Notes: a model not told the origin generated them from the sequence alone. A DNA stretch of 64,000 bases from Symsagittifera roscoffensis (GCF_963678635.1 NC_087063.1:2578073-2642072), one strand, 5' to 3'. Shown: positions 10,500 to 22,689, numbered from the stretch's first letter. Numbers and translations: made by a program.

Positions 10500-11705
10500 C
10501 CCGGGTCGAGATCCCGCTCAAAAACCGCTCAAGATTTGAGCGGTTTGAGCGGTTTTCCAGCAAGATTTGAGCGGTTTGAGCGGAAAAACCGCTCAAAAAC
10601 CGCTCATTTCTTGCGGTGATTTTTGAACGGTTTTTCAAGCAAGATTTGAGCGGTTTGTAAGCGGTTTTTGAGCGGTCTTCCCGGGTCGAGGTCCCAGACT
10701 CATGTCCATACTTTCGCGACAAAATTTTGGCATGTCCAGACTTTCCGGACCAAAATTAGGCATGTCCAGGCTTTGGCGACCAAAACATGGCATTTCCAGA
10801 CTTTTGCGACCATGATGATCCGTTGCGACTATCGCGGCCGAAGCAGAGGTGGCGCGACCAAAACATCGCGACTCATATTTGGTATGTCCAGACTCTCGCG
10901 ACCAAGAGTTGCTATTTCCAGACTTTCGCGACCGAAAAACTAAGGCGCGACTTTCGCGACCGAAAAACTACGGCGCGACTTTCGCGACCTAGGCGGATAT
11001 GGCGCGACCCTGAGGGTCAGGAAATGGCGTGACCGGCGCGACCAAACCTAGCTATTTCCAGACTTTCCAGAACAAGATGGAGACGGCGCTACTTTCCAGA
11101 CCAACATGGAGAAGGCGCGACTTTAAAAAAGTTTTTCAGGGATTTCTCGACCATGGTGGATACAGTGCGACTCAGGAAACGGCGCGACTCCAAAGGCAAC
11201 GGCGCGACCGTTTGGCCAGCGCGACCAAAATGTGCACTTTCAAGACTTTCGCGACAATGTGCACTTTTCAACGTTAAAAAAATTGCTCGACGGTTTTGTT
11301 AGAGAATCTTCCATGCCCGCTGTCTTCTCGAGAAGGGACCCCAATTTGAGAGTGTTCGCCTCTTTCGAAGCAAGATTTGAGCGGTTTTTTAGACGATTGC
11401 GCTCAAAATCGTGCTTCAAAATGAGCAGTTTTGAGCGATTTAAAAAAAAACGCTCAAAAAACCGCTCAAGACTTGAACGGTTTTGAGCGGTTTATCTAAA
11501 AAAACCGCGCAAGATTTGAGCGGTTTTTGAGCGGTTTATCTAGAAAACCCGCTCAAAAACCGCGCAAGATTTGAACGGTTTTTGAGCTTTTTTTTAGATA
11601 AACCGTTCAAAAACCGCTCAAACCGCTCATTTTGAAGCAAGATTTTGAGCGTAATTGTCTGAAAAAACCGCTCAAACCGCTCAAATCTTGCTTTAAATTA
11701 GGTAA
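10500..11705. repeat. Short-repeat sandwich: GAGCGGTTT arrays around a CGCGACC array
   Basis: The outer blocks (10,500-10,690 and 11,370-11,705) consist of AAGATTTGAGCGGTTTTTGA units in both orientations, so they can fold extensively. The inner block (10,700-11,280) is a different, GC-richer array of roughly 27-36-bp degenerate units such as CCAGACTTTCGCGACCAAAA and GGCGCGACTTTCGCGACCGA. The text CCCGGGTCGAG occurs at both 10,500 and 10,681, near the edges of the left block. ORFs through the array translate the repeat and are not genes. The layout resembles a foldback element whose termini are built of short repeats. Confidence 0.75.
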
Positions 11706-11817
11706 AAAATCTCGACTCGGGTAACGACAAGGCAATTCGACGTCAGATTTGGAAAATCTCCAGTAGAACCGGCTGAATTTTAGCATCCGCGACTACCTAA
11801 CGTGCGCTAATTTTGCT

Positions 11818-12090
11818 CTACCTCAAACTGTACGAAAAACAGGAAGCGAGTTCTGCATAAAGCGGAATCTCTAAATGGATGACAATCTCAGTTCTGTTGA
11901 GAGCTCCAAAGTAGCGCTTAAGCTGAATTAAAACTTGATCGATTTTCTCAACAGTTCTAGAAACTTCAATCCGAAACGTCATCTCACATTCTAAGAACAA
12001 AATAGAATTCCACAAAAAAGTTATAGTTGCAAGCTGTCTAAGTTCCGGTTGAAAAATTTGTGTCGCATAATAAAAAGGCTCCGCCCACAA
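11818..12090 (-). CDS. Hypothetical 90-aa ORF
   Basis: This minus-strand ORF has ordinary amino acid composition, including a stretch around TFRIEVSRTVEKIDQVLIQL that could be helical. Its first codon is TTG, so it may be part of an exon rather than a whole gene. I recognise no family, and it stands alone next to the short-repeat array. Confidence 0.15.
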   Translation of the reverse strand: MWAEPFYYATQIFQPELRQLATITFLWNSILFLECEMTFRIEVSRTVEKIDQVLIQLKRYFGALNRTEIVIHLEIPLYAELASCFSYSLR

Positions 12091-15000
12091 GGTGTTCTGC
12101 TAGGTTGCTTTCATTCGTGAATCCTGACACAGACAAGTATATAAATAAGGTTTCCTTCCTCTTTCGTAAGACCCCAAGGTTTTACCTATGAAGGCAATGT
12201 ACTTTCCAAAGTTGGAACTACAGGTCGGTCCTCTCGCTTTTTGTCTTCCTAAACCCGTGAACGACAGAAATCACTGTAACGCTTGTGTGGTTTGACACTA
12301 TGTGGTTTGAACTTTCTTTTTTTTCAGTCAATTAGGTGGCAGAAATTTAAATTTTTTTCTCGGTTGATGAGTGTTTTCATGTCACTAACGGCGACAACCT
12401 TGCGGACTACGGACTCCCCCGATATTAGGCTGAAAGTTGGATAATTGTAACTGGGTCCTCGGGTTTAGTTTCCTTCTAACGAAATATTGACTTTTAACGG
12501 TCGTCAATAACCAAAATTGTTCTTACGGTTTGGTTGATGACGTTGTTGATCACTGTAGTTTTTCAGGTAGTGCCAAAACCCCAGCAAAACTGGAATTCGT
12601 AACGACGTTTTGGCAATAACAACGCATTATTGGGTTCTGCCAGCGGCTCCTGCTGAGCCAATAACACTTCCATAGCAATAACAGATCAGCAGCAATAACA
12701 GATTTAGCCCTTTGGTTAGATGCACTTCCGTCAGATGCTGTAATAACAGATCCATCTGTAATCTTGTTAATCAATCTGTTTCATAGCAAACATCACCATC
12801 AAAGCTTTGACTACCCATCATTGGTTCATTGAATTTCCATTGGCTGTCCTGAAATTGCGTTGTCATTAATAACCAGCAAAAAAACCTTCCAATGTTTGTT
12901 TGAGTTTTAAGTAACCACTTTTGATTAATTCCGTGCGGCGGACCATTGGTATTCTTGTTCACGTACATTAATACCTGCGGTGATCATCTTGGAGATTTTT
13001 CATCATCTGATGCAAGCTGTTGTTTCAAGGGGATTTCATTGCACACCTAGGTCTTTGATCTGCGAACTGATCCGACAATTCTGGAAAGCTAGTCTGAATA
13101 AAAACGTGTAAGCTTTTATGACTCTGTGAGTGAAATAAGCGTACACTAGCCTTCTTTATACATGAAGAAATAAAATGGAAGTTTAGTTTACCAGTGATTA
13201 TTATCATGGTGTATCAAGAAAAAGACTGATCCGAAACTGTAGGCGCGTCTTCAATGAGAAAACAGGTTCCTGCAAATTGTCAGACAAATTTATCAGTGAA
13301 ACTTACCTGGAAATTATCTGGTTTTACGTCCTGCAACTCCTGTGAGCCAGGAAACTACCAATTTTGAAGCACTTACACCTAATCGTTTTCTGCTTGTTTA
13401 TCACTGCGCAATTTTCCCGTCTCTTTTTGCAGGCGAATATTTTGTTCGTAAAAATAGTATGTGCTGCACAATTTTATGAGATCACCAACGATCGCCTTCG
13501 CTCAGAATTTAGTTTTCATCACTCATCAAGCGCAAAATGTGTTGCCCTCCACCGGAACACTAGCTCAAGGCTGAGGATCCTATTTGAGTGTTCAGTCAAA
13601 CGATCGCAAGGACTTTAACACACTGGCTCCTATAGTCTCGCTGAGTTACACCAAAGATAACGTCGCTCGTTCCACTGTTTTCCTTACCTCTGTTTCGTAG
13701 TCAGATACACTGCATTTCTAGTTTTATGACTGAAAATTTGCTCCTTTTGCTCTTCAGTTTTTCCGTCTCGTTATCATTGAAAAAAAAACATTTGAAAATT
13801 TTCTTGAGTTGCAATTTTTTGAACGCGTTTGCTTCGAAAAGAACAGTCTTCTAAAAATGTTAGAATTACCTCCCAACTCAAAATTCAAATTATATTTTTC
13901 TTTTTCTCCACTCAAATTACAAAATGTGTTTTTCTTTTTCTTCGCCGTATTCAAAGTTTTTTTCAGAGAAACCGAATTTTTCAATGAGCTGGGGTTGCTA
14001 ACAAAGGCAACAAACCAAAACAAATTTCAGGAGAAAAGAGTTTGTTGAAGCGAAATTCTTGAAGTTTTAGTGATGTAAGCTGATAACACATTTTGTAAGT
14101 TGAATTTGGTTGTTTGTTTTGAATTAGGATACTTTTTGCCGTATTTTATAGCGGCTGTGATTGATTCAAAATCCAGCCACTCGTGATCCGATCCGGTTAT
14201 TCGCTCTACCACTAAACCGCTTTCAGAATCATACTTATGAGGTATTTTTCCTCTAAAGAGTATTTGTCGCCCATTTTTCCTATGCTTATGTATTTAAAAA
14301 CCAATAGAATGCTGAGTTTTATGAAGCAAAAATTACACAGTTGTCCATCGATAGGAGTAATCTGGAAACAGGCTGAATGATAATTTTCAGCCATTCTTGA
14401 CTCTTAAGAGCCTGAGTTACTGGTTTGTTGACATAGCACAAAAAAAATATATATAAAAATCAGTTACTAAACCTCGAAGTTGAAGAATGGTTGCCAAAAA
14501 AATAGATTGAACCCAAGTAAAACTTTTTGAATGCTTTAAAAAAACATTGGTGAACATTTTTTGTTTTCGGAAACTATGACCGTACTCTTTTTGTATATGT
14601 CAGTTTGACGCTTTTGTATGCTGTGGTTATTTATTTTGGGTTAAAGAAATCAGTTTTGTTTTTATACAAAGCGTTTTGCCCGCTTATACAGTTAATGTAG
14701 TGAAAATTGTCGTTACGGTTTTTCTAACAGTCCAAACTGCCTTCATAGGTTTTCAACATTCAACATGTTAATTCTATGCGTTTTTTTATTTCTTTTTTCT
14801 TAGTTTATTTTTGATGAAAAACAATGAAAATAAATTGGTCATTCGACCAGAATACTTTTCGTTTTTTTTTCTGGAAGGAAGCGTACGATAGGTCGCAATT
14901 AACGATTAAGGAAACTCTATGCATTAAAAGCCCAAACGTATTCGGAGTAGATATTTCTTAATTTTCGATTTTGAGATGCATGACGCATAACAATCAGACT

Positions 15001-15411
15001 TTTTGCGACAACTGAAAATGCGAAAATCAGAAACAGAATTTTTGCTGTCAAAATTAGACAACTGTGACAACAGAAAAGAAGAAAACAACGATTTGCGATC
15101 GATCAATTGTGAGGAAAAAAAGCCTTCCGGGAAAAAGCTATTGTGTTTTTCAATCTTTAGCGGGCGTGTTTTACCAATCGGGAAAGCTAAGGACGAGAAT
15201 AGCAAAACCCTTCCTTGCATTGAAGAAGACAAAAACAACCGATAAATTGGAAGGGTCTGTCGTTGGATATAGAACTACACTTTGTTATACATTTGAGCTC
15301 TCTGAACATGTCCTGAATTTAAATTCATTAAAAAAAATTTCGTTTTCAGGATTTGAGGAGCCAGGAGGAAGAAAAGGATAGATCCATCTCCGATGGTTGG
15401 GTTTGACATTT
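12091..15411. other. No recognised gene; one tRNA-like remnant
   Basis: This 3.3-kb stretch has only short ORFs (105 codons or fewer) in conflicting frames and no domain I recognise. A Lys/Glu-rich plus-strand ORF pair at 15,003-15,381 overlaps itself in two frames. The only structured item is the tRNA-like sequence near 14,150-14,222. Confidence 0.5.
14148..14222 (-). pseudogene. tRNA-like sequence, decayed
   Basis: On the minus strand the stretch reads AGCGG-TTTAGTGGTAGAGCG, a good tRNA D-arm/A-box match. It is followed by GGATTTTGAATCA where a B box should stand, and then by CCGCT, which pairs with the opening AGCGG. The T-loop is poor and the anticodon stem is not convincing. I read it as a decayed tRNA or the head of a SINE. 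Confidence 0.35.
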
Positions 15412-15440
15412 GTTATTATTATTAAGGCTTTACATTTCAA

Positions 15441-17350
15441 TTAATGGTAAAACAGTTGAAGGGAATGATCCCGATTGATAGCACTAATGATTGGATTGGC
15501 AAGACAGTTATTGCAGTTGCAGACTATACGCGAGGCGCAGCTTCTGTTGGTGTCGTAAGCTTTGAGATAGAAATCCCAAAACAGGTTAAGCAAACGTGGC
15601 TTGAGCCCTTGAGCTCGGAAGAAAATCACAGAAGGTGATAACAGGTTCACGAGTTTTTGGACACGGTAGAAGAAGTTGTTTCTCGACTTAGAAAGTTTAA
15701 TTTTCTTCACTTCGAACGTGCTTGTTCCGCTACTGATATTTCTGTCGGGTAAGTACGTTATTGCCGAATGCCATTCGAAGTTATACTGATCATTAGATTA
15801 CTCGAGAAAGTCAGCAGATCTATGAGTCCGAAATAAAATTAGATTGGAAGAATACTAAGCTTGAGCAGTCGATCAGTGTATATATCATCGTTGTAACCAA
15901 AAATCCACTTTGTGATTCTTTTCTGGACATTTTCCAACTGTTTCAGATCAGTTTGTGCAGGGAACCAGCAGGGTGAAGCATAGACCAGTATCGGGACAAT
16001 TAGGTGTCATACAGAGACAGTTTGACACTTGTATCGGCTGAAGGGGCTATGCTCCGCCTGATCATCTAAAAAATACCATTTGCTTTCGCTATTCTAGTCT
16101 GTCTTCGCGTGGGCACTCCATGATAAATTGCTAGAGACTAGGACAATCAAGTCTTTCATACCGTTGAAGACTTTAAGTTCTGAATCACCGATAGATAACA
16201 CGTGAGATTCGCCGCGGAAAAGAAGGCTGTAGCATTTTTCCATAGCAAAAGACATGCCATTTTCCACGCTCCATGCATACACATTATTCAAAACTTCTTG
16301 AAGGTACTTTCTTTCATTCATACTATTGCGTAGATCAATGAAGAGCAGCTTGAGATTATCAGCGAACAGAGATATTGTTGGGTTAAAGACTCTATCGGGA
16401 AGATCGCTGATAAATATAACAAAAAGAATTGTACCCATTAATGAAAACCACTCAAAACACTAGCAAGAAGGATTCGTGCCCGTTGAAGCGAACAATTTGT
16501 TTACGGTTGTGAAGATAGCTGGCTATAAAATCAAACAATTTGCCTTTTTTCCGAAACTCCTCAGTTTCTTCAATAAGGTGGAATGGGGTACAGTGTCGAA
16601 GGCTTTTGCGAAATCCATATATACAGCGACAATCTGAGTATTCGAGTTGTCATGTGCATCATAGACTTTATCAAGGTATCTAAGAAAGTTTGTTGTCAAC
16701 GATTTTCGAGAAAGGAACCCATGCTGTTTCTGCGATACATTGTTCACCAGGTGAGTTTTCAATGACGCAAAGACAAATTTCTCGAACACTTTACTAATAA
16801 TATTCAAGAGCGTTGCAGGGCGATAGTTATTACAGGAACTTGGAGAACCTTTCTTCAACTGGGGACATACACATCCTATCTACCATCTAGCGGGAAACTG
16901 CCGTAGGCGTCTGATATTTGAAAAGATAACACTTATTGACTTCGATAGTGATGTAGAAAGATTTTTGTAGAATATTGGAAGAATTTCATCCGGGCCTCTG
17001 CTTTTCCTGACGTCTGAATTACTGAGAATTTTTCTTATTGAATCTTCGGAAACATCGTAATCATCGACCATGGTGGCAGGCTGCTCCGAATCAGGCAGGG
17101 CAATATCGTAGACATTCTGTGAACTAGTGAACACTGAGTGGAAGTAGCTGCTCATCAAATTCGACTGTTCGGCTTTGTCAGTTGTGCTTATGTTTCCCCA
17201 TTGTAAACTGTCAGGATTATTTTTCAAATTCCTCAAGTATTTCAAACGTTTATGTATGTACTTCGTAGATCTGGAATGGAATAACTTCGTTTCGTAGCAT
17301 TTCTGATCTTCTTGTAGCGCTGTTTCAGTTTCCCTTTCAAGCAACGACAA
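15441..17350 (-). pseudogene. LINE reverse transcriptase remnant
   Basis: The reverse transcriptase blocks appear in order: KSRGPDEILPIFYKNL, NYRPATLLNIISKVFEK, QHGFLSRKS, the A motif VYMDFAKAFDTVPHSTLL, GTILFVIFISDLPD, the C motif ISLFADNLKLL, and the conserved W...N.M.F...KC block. The usual YADD/FADD is FADN here, so the second catalytic aspartate is lost. A C-terminal tail (RNNFFYRVQ...LFWDFYLKAY) continues in another frame to 15,441, just before the AATAAT tail. Confidence 0.8.
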
Positions 17351-17527
17351 ATCTACTGTGGAGTTTGTCTGGGTCGCTCTTCGTTATGTTGCAAATTTTT
17401 TTGATTAGGTGAGAAGTTGAGCTGCTAACCCATGGGGGTAGATTCTGTCGATGATGCGTTCGTCCTGGTATATGCTGTTCAATTATTTGTTGTTCAACAA
17501 AAGCTCTATCGTTTTTGATCCGTATGT

Positions 17528-18200
17528 CTAGAGATGCTTTCTGTTGTTATTTTGAATCCGAATGTTATAGGTTTGTGGTCTGAACAGTAGCGGTTGTTGA
17601 CGGTATAGCGAAGATGGAGTTCTTCGTCGATCCTTGCGTTCAGTATTTCTGGTTAAAATTAGATCAAGTATTTTATCGCTTCTTGTGGGGAAAAACACTA
17701 CTTGGCAAAAACTGTTTCTGTCAAGAATTTCTACAATCGATTGCTCGTAGAGATCGTCACTTGTCATGCTTTCCCAGTCAGTATTCGGCAGATTGAATTC
17801 TCCGGTCAGTATGACCTCACTATTCGTGGATCTGTCCGAAATCTTGATGACTTGTTCAAATTTATCACTAGGCCATCTGAAGGGACTTTCCTTGGGGGCA
17901 TTGTATACTGCGCAGATGATGAAGACTTTGTTGGGTGTAGTCAATTGGACTACTGCAACGTCTGGATGCATGCAATCAAGTTCACTCAGTTGTACTCTGG
18001 CATGTTTCATCCCTTCTTTTACCGCTATCAAAACGCCGCCGTGCTTCGATATGCCATTCGTACAAGTTCTCTCGGCTCTGTGGACTCGGTAACTTCACAG
18101 GAATAGTTCGCAGTCTTCAATTTGTTCATAGAGCCAGGTCTCTGACAAAACTATGATGTCCGGCTGGTCAATAATGATAGCATTCGAGAAAGATAATCTT
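17528..18200 (-). pseudogene. LINE endonuclease domain remnant
   Basis: The frame contains DIIVLSETWL (near 18,150), LTGEFNLPNTDW (the LTGDFN-type motif, here with E for D) and DLILTRN, in the order found in apurinic/apyrimidinic-type endonuclease domains of LINEs. This enzyme nicks the target DNA. One in-frame stop lies at about 18,097, before GGVLIAVKEG. The D-to-E change in the LTGDFN motif is a further sign of decay. Confidence 0.75.
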
Positions 18201-18262
18201 CTATCCAGATTCAAAAGGCTTCAAACGTTGTAGAGTGTTATCTTTAAGCTGCTATGGGATAG

Positions 18263-19400
18263 TCATAGTGGTACTTCTTCCCACTTCTCCCCAATTTGCA
18301 TGTATAGCTTCAGGCTTCTGAGTTTCAGCTTATTCGCGGGAAAACTTGATTCACGGAGCTCTTTTCTTTTCAATAAAGCTTGAGATTCTAGTATGGCCTC
18401 GGCAACGCTTAAATCAGGGGAATAAAGACTTGTTTTCCGTAAAATTTGAGCTTGGGTGCTGACAAAAGGATTTTTCTTTTGTCCCATGGGGTTTGCACTG
18501 GATTAAAATAGAGCGTGGCGATGAGCGTGGGGCTTCTGCTTTACCAAGTTGTTTTTACGTCTGTTACCGTGGGTTCTAACTCCAAGCGTGCCAGTATCTT
18601 TGTCACTTCTAGCATATCAGCATCAAGTTTTTCAGTCCCGGTTCCAATTTGTTCTTTTATGCCTCGAAGCCTTATAGAATTGGAGGCAGCCTCTCTTGGT
18701 TTGGGTTCGATTGCGTGTGTCAGTGGTGTTGCGACTGTTGGTTTCGAAGCATTTTCAGCAAAGTCTTTCATCTCGTTCATGACCGTATCCGAATAAATCC
18801 TGAACTTCAAACTTTTTCTCATCTTTTTCTAGCTTTTTTTTCGATTTTCTGGAACGGTGTTGTCAAGTTGGTTGATACATCTTTGTTCTACACAGTTAGT
18901 TAGGATAACACATCTTTTTCCCAGATCAGCACAGGTGTTACAGGTTAAAAGAACATTTTTTCTGATCTCACGGATTCCACTGATTACTGAGTCCGGGAAC
19001 CCAGTACATTTGTTAGTCCAATGTAGCCTTAAACCACAGCAAGACCAGATAAATATCTCGTTCTTCGCTGATAGTGTGTTGGAACAGCTGTTGCAAGTAT
19101 TTGCATTTGGGGCAATCAGTTGAAAAACCCAGAAGGAAAATTATCCAGATTCTGCCCTCCACCAAGGAAACACGGGTTGGAATCTTGGCTTCGGCGGTTT
19201 TTATTTTCTTCAAACTCTCTTGTTCTTTTTCTGTTTTTCTTTCTTCGGGAAAACTGGATTGTCAGTCTGCAACATCACGTAGTCCAGTGGATGTGGCGTC
19301 TGTTTTTGAATCAGCTTGTTGCCGGTTCGATCCAAGGTCTCGTCGTTTTTGTTCAGCTATTGTCCATCGGCAACCATATCCAATATGAAACTATTTAATA
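18263..19400 (-). pseudogene. LINE ORF1 remnant with PHD-like zinc finger
   Basis: In different minus-strand frames one can read CNSC...CCGLRLHWTNKC...CNTC, a Cys/His pattern like the PHD-type finger of several LINE ORF1 proteins (about 18,930-19,110). A helical middle follows (18,822-18,541, with IRLRGIKEQIGTGTEKLDAD), and then a basic C-terminal piece (18,487-18,263) ending LKLYMQIGEKWEEVPL. ORF1 proteins of this type bind the element's RNA. Frameshifts separate the parts. The upstream limit is uncertain. Confidence 0.6.
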
Positions 19401-20755
19401 GGTTTATCACAACAATTAGGCTAAAAGTCTATTTCTCTAATTGAAGAAAAACAATAGCAGTATAATGATGTTACAGTAGCCCTGTTTTTAGGAGTGAAAT
19501 CGTGGTCTCGGAATGCTGAGACCAAGCTATTAGCTCACTGACTCTGCATGTAACTAAGTTACTTTGCATGTTTCGGCCGATAGTCTTCAAACGGTAACAA
19601 GCTCATTGAACCGATCTTACGGAAGACCACTTTGAATTGGCTCTGGTAGAGAAAATTAAAAGCACGTAAGCCCAATTTTGTTGCCAGCCATCGTTATAGG
19701 ATTTGTTCTGTTCTTCTTAAAATTTTTGACAGACCTTTTCTTGTTCAGTTTTTTGAAACACTTTATTTTTAAGCATATTGCAGAGGAACCTGCGTGACCT
19801 AGGCAGTATTGGTTTTTTCACAATCTAGTTGGTGGGAAGTCCAAATACAATTTTACGGCTCTCGTCGGTAAATATAGGGCAAGCGAGTTTTTCTAATGAG
19901 CTGGCATTGTTAAAAAAACAGTAAAATTTTATGAAAAAAACACTCGTTTCGTTTTTCTTCGAACCTTTAATCAAGGTATTCTTCCTCTGGTTAAAACGTT
20001 TTTTCTTTTAGTTTTTTTTGCAAAATTTTTTGAAATATTGACAAAAAAATTCAAGCCTATTTTGTACGTTGATCTTTGAAGTTTAATTTTGTTACGTATC
20101 GTAGTTTTGCCTCATTCTCCGCCAAATTAAAAATCATAATTTTACTCATCAGCAATCAATTGATGAAATTTCTCAAGCAAAATTTACACAGCCGTTCATC
20201 GATGTAAGGAGTCTAGAGACGAGTTTTTAAAGAATCTCAAGATAAGTTTCAATAATTATTGGTTGTGACAAGCCTGGTAAAATCACTGGTTTGTTAAATA
20301 AGCGCAAACTTTTTATTTTAGGCAGTCACTAAACCTATATGCTCTCAATTGCGAAAACTCAATTAAATTCTTTTAAAAATGTTTCATTTGAAAAAATAGT
20401 TGTAGAGTTAAATTAGCTCATAGAAATTTGTATAGCTTGCATTTTTATTGACTTTTTCCTAAACCAAACTTTTTCCAGTCAAACAAGCTCATGTTCTTCA
20501 ATTGTGTTTTAATACAAATTCATCTTAAGGAAAACCTTGAAAACATTAAAAACAATTTAGGCTAGTGGAAGCAGAAGCCTTGAAAATCTGGCTGAAGTTT
20601 ATGCTATTTTTGATATTAGTAATGATTTAAAGGATCCAGACAAAACCAAGAAAACTAGAAATTTAACGTGCGTTTTTCTCCAATGGATCAATTTCAGACA
20701 AAAAGAGATGAATTGAAATTGTGCTTAGATATCAACAGTATTATTAAGGTGCAGT
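19401..20755. other. No gene seen
   Basis: AT-rich sequence without ORFs of note or a recognisable element. It may contain the 5' untranslated part of the LINE at its left edge. Confidence 0.4.
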
Positions 20756-20759
20756 ATCT

Positions 20760-21076
20760 TTTTTAAACTTGTCCTCAAAACTTCACCCAAAAAGCGATTT
20801 TTTTTACTTCTTTTAGTCAATCAAAAATTACGCCAAAACTATCGTTCGATAGTCAGCCAAAAAACCATTTTTTTACTTACTATAGAAACAGATTTTTTGG
20901 GCAACTTTTAACCCTCTTAAACTCTGCTGGGCTGTGTCAGAGGCTCATTTTGATATCATTTTGCCAGCAATTAGAAAAATGTTTTTGGCGTAATTTGCAA
21001 TTATCAAAGTTTGGGAAAAACGCGTTCAATTTTCAATAATTATTCGTTTTGTCCGTATAATTTAAATCAGTGCTGT
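20760..21076. mobile_element. Divergent fragment of the mariner-like MITE
   Basis: Shared landmarks with the 8805-9510 element are GCTGGGCTGTGT near 20,928, TTCGTTTTGTCCGTATAATTTA near 21,050 and a terminal CAGTGCTG at 21,068-21,075. The left terminus is not recognisable. It is shorter and more diverged than the first copy. Confidence 0.5.
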
Positions 21077-21079
21077 TAT

Positions 21080-22372
21080 CACACTTTTACCCTGGCATAA
21101 AAGTTTGGTTGTATTTTTTGAGGAATGCATCAATTTTTTAGAAAAAATTGTTGACACATAGCATTTTTGATTACATTTATTCCCAGATTATTAAATTTTT
21201 TTCATAGCAGTGTTAAATCATTTAACCCATTCGCTTAATTTAAATTAAATAAAAACCGTTAAGAAAAAAATTACTGATGAATAATGCCTTATAGGTTTGC
21301 CTTGCAGGAAGTTTGTTTAGTTTTTGTAATGATGCTCTAAACTTGTTTTATTTTTCTTGAAGAATAATCAAGAACCTTATACTTTAGATATAAATTATCA
21401 GGCTCTTCTGTTTTGTGTGTTTTATTTCGGAGAATTTTCCTAAAACATATATATCCTCTTTTCATTTTCAAAAGGTCCGTTTACAAAGCTTTCTACATTA
21501 TCAATATGTTTAGATTTTGGATACAAAACTAATTTATATGCACTGGTAAATGTTATTTGCTACTCAAATGAAATAGAATTTATAATGGTTTCAAAAAAAT
21601 CTTAAAGGCGCTTTTTTTGCTTCAACTGTACAAAAAAAACGGATACTTTTTATTCTCCCAACTCACATGAGCGCTTATTTTGTGTGGTGTGATGAGTGTT
21701 TTGTTTTTAGTTTGACTCTTAAAACCATGTTTGTTTTGGCCAAGTAAGTCTGCAAGCAAGTTTTTGTAACAGTTGACCTCTTGTAAATCAAAACTTTCTT
21801 TGTAAAAAACTGCTGATTGGGGAAGAAAAAAGCTCAAGTTCATAATTCAGTTTTTGTTTCCCTATTTACAAATGATTTTTCAAGATTTTTTTAACGTCCC
21901 TCACGTCAAATAGGTGAAATAATTTTAATGAGATGAGAGATTTTACAGACTTTGGCACGGAGACCAAAAATTTTGTTTTTATTAGTCCGCAAGTCAATTC
22001 TTTTTCACTCCCCCACTTGAGAGTTTTTTCAGGTAATTTTTCTGTTCTCTATTCTCCTTCTCATAGCCCTCTCTTTAATCTTCATACTCAACCTTATTGA
22101 AGTCCTCGTTGCACCGTAGATTGATGTGTATGTGAGGTGGGGAAAAAAGAGACCGCTTTCCATATTTTGTACCCATCGGACAAAGTGAACAAAATTATAC
22201 TTACAAAAATTTGAGGGAAATGGAAAGAAAAGCAAAACTATTTTTAGTATTTAAGAACTGATTTGCATTTTGACTTTCGTGGTATATACACAATTTTATG
22301 ACAAATTAATTTTATAGGTTGTTATGTCTTAATTTTTGTTACATCTCTAAAAGCTGTTTTCTCTGATGAACC
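21080..22372. other. No gene seen; possible old R2 copy
   Basis: Low-complexity AT-rich sequence. A stretch near 21,900-22,160 (GGCACGGAGACC, TTAGTCCGCAAGTCAA, GTGAGGTGGGGAAAAAAGAG) resembles a diverged R2 element. No ORF has a recognisable domain. Confidence 0.35.
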
Positions 22373-22489
22373 CAGGGGTGGATCTAGGTTTTTCTCGAGG
22401 GGGAGGGGAGGGGGGGGGGGGGGGGGGTGGGGTTGGATTTCAAAAAATTTTCGTTAATTTTATTAGGTCGACCTAATTAATATTCCGAG
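22373..22489 (-). mobile_element. hAT-like MITE end, cut by the assembly gap
   Basis: The sequence CAGGGGTGGATCTAGG at 22,373 matches the inverted right end of the MITE at 23,532-23,959 (CAGGGGCGGATCTAGG when reversed). A G-run follows (about 18 G near 22,410-22,428), then ATTAGGTCGACC, also shared with the other copy. The copy runs into the N block at 22,490, and its other end is not seen after the gap. Confidence 0.65.
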
Positions 22490-22689
22490 NNNNNNNNNNN
22501 NNNNNNNNNNNNNNNNNNNNNNNNNNNNNNNNNNNNNNNNNNNNNNNNNNNNNNNNNNNNNNNNNNNNNNNNNNNNNNNNNNNNNNNNNNNNNNNNNNNN
22601 NNNNNNNNNNNNNNNNNNNNNNNNNNNNNNNNNNNNNNNNNNNNNNNNNNNNNNNNNNNNNNNNNNNNNNNNNNNNNNNNNNNNNNNNN
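22490..22689. other. Assembly gap (200 N)
   Basis: There are exactly 200 N, so the true length may be unknown. It falls inside a hAT-like MITE, 60 bp after a long G-run, a likely cause of the break. Any reading frame across it is meaningless. Confidence 0.99.

Larger units (their letters stand above)
15412..19400 (-). mobile_element. Decayed LINE (non-LTR retrotransposon)
   Basis: Read on the minus strand, the order is zinc-finger ORF1, apurinic-type endonuclease, reverse transcriptase, C-terminal region, and a short AATAAT tail whose plus-strand form is TTATTATTATTAA at 15,412-15,425. ORF2 pieces at 18,031-17,528, 17,350-16,880, 16,858-16,523 and 16,438-16,094 all share one frame, broken by in-frame stops; the last piece (15,710-15,441) is in another frame. 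The motifs fit the CR1/Jockey/Rex side of the LINE tree, but I cannot assign a clade. It is dead: many stops and a changed catalytic motif. Confidence 0.85.

Noticed and set aside
10429-11486. Several ORFs of 80-97 codons on both strands
   Set aside because: All follow the periodicity of the GAGCGGTTT and CGCGACC arrays.
15444-15638. Plus-strand ORF of 64 codons with ordinary composition
   Set aside because: It is the antisense of the LINE C-terminal region, which has recognisable family sequence on the minus strand.
17614-18106. Plus-strand ORFs up to 134 codons
   Set aside because: Antisense shadows of the LINE endonuclease domain.
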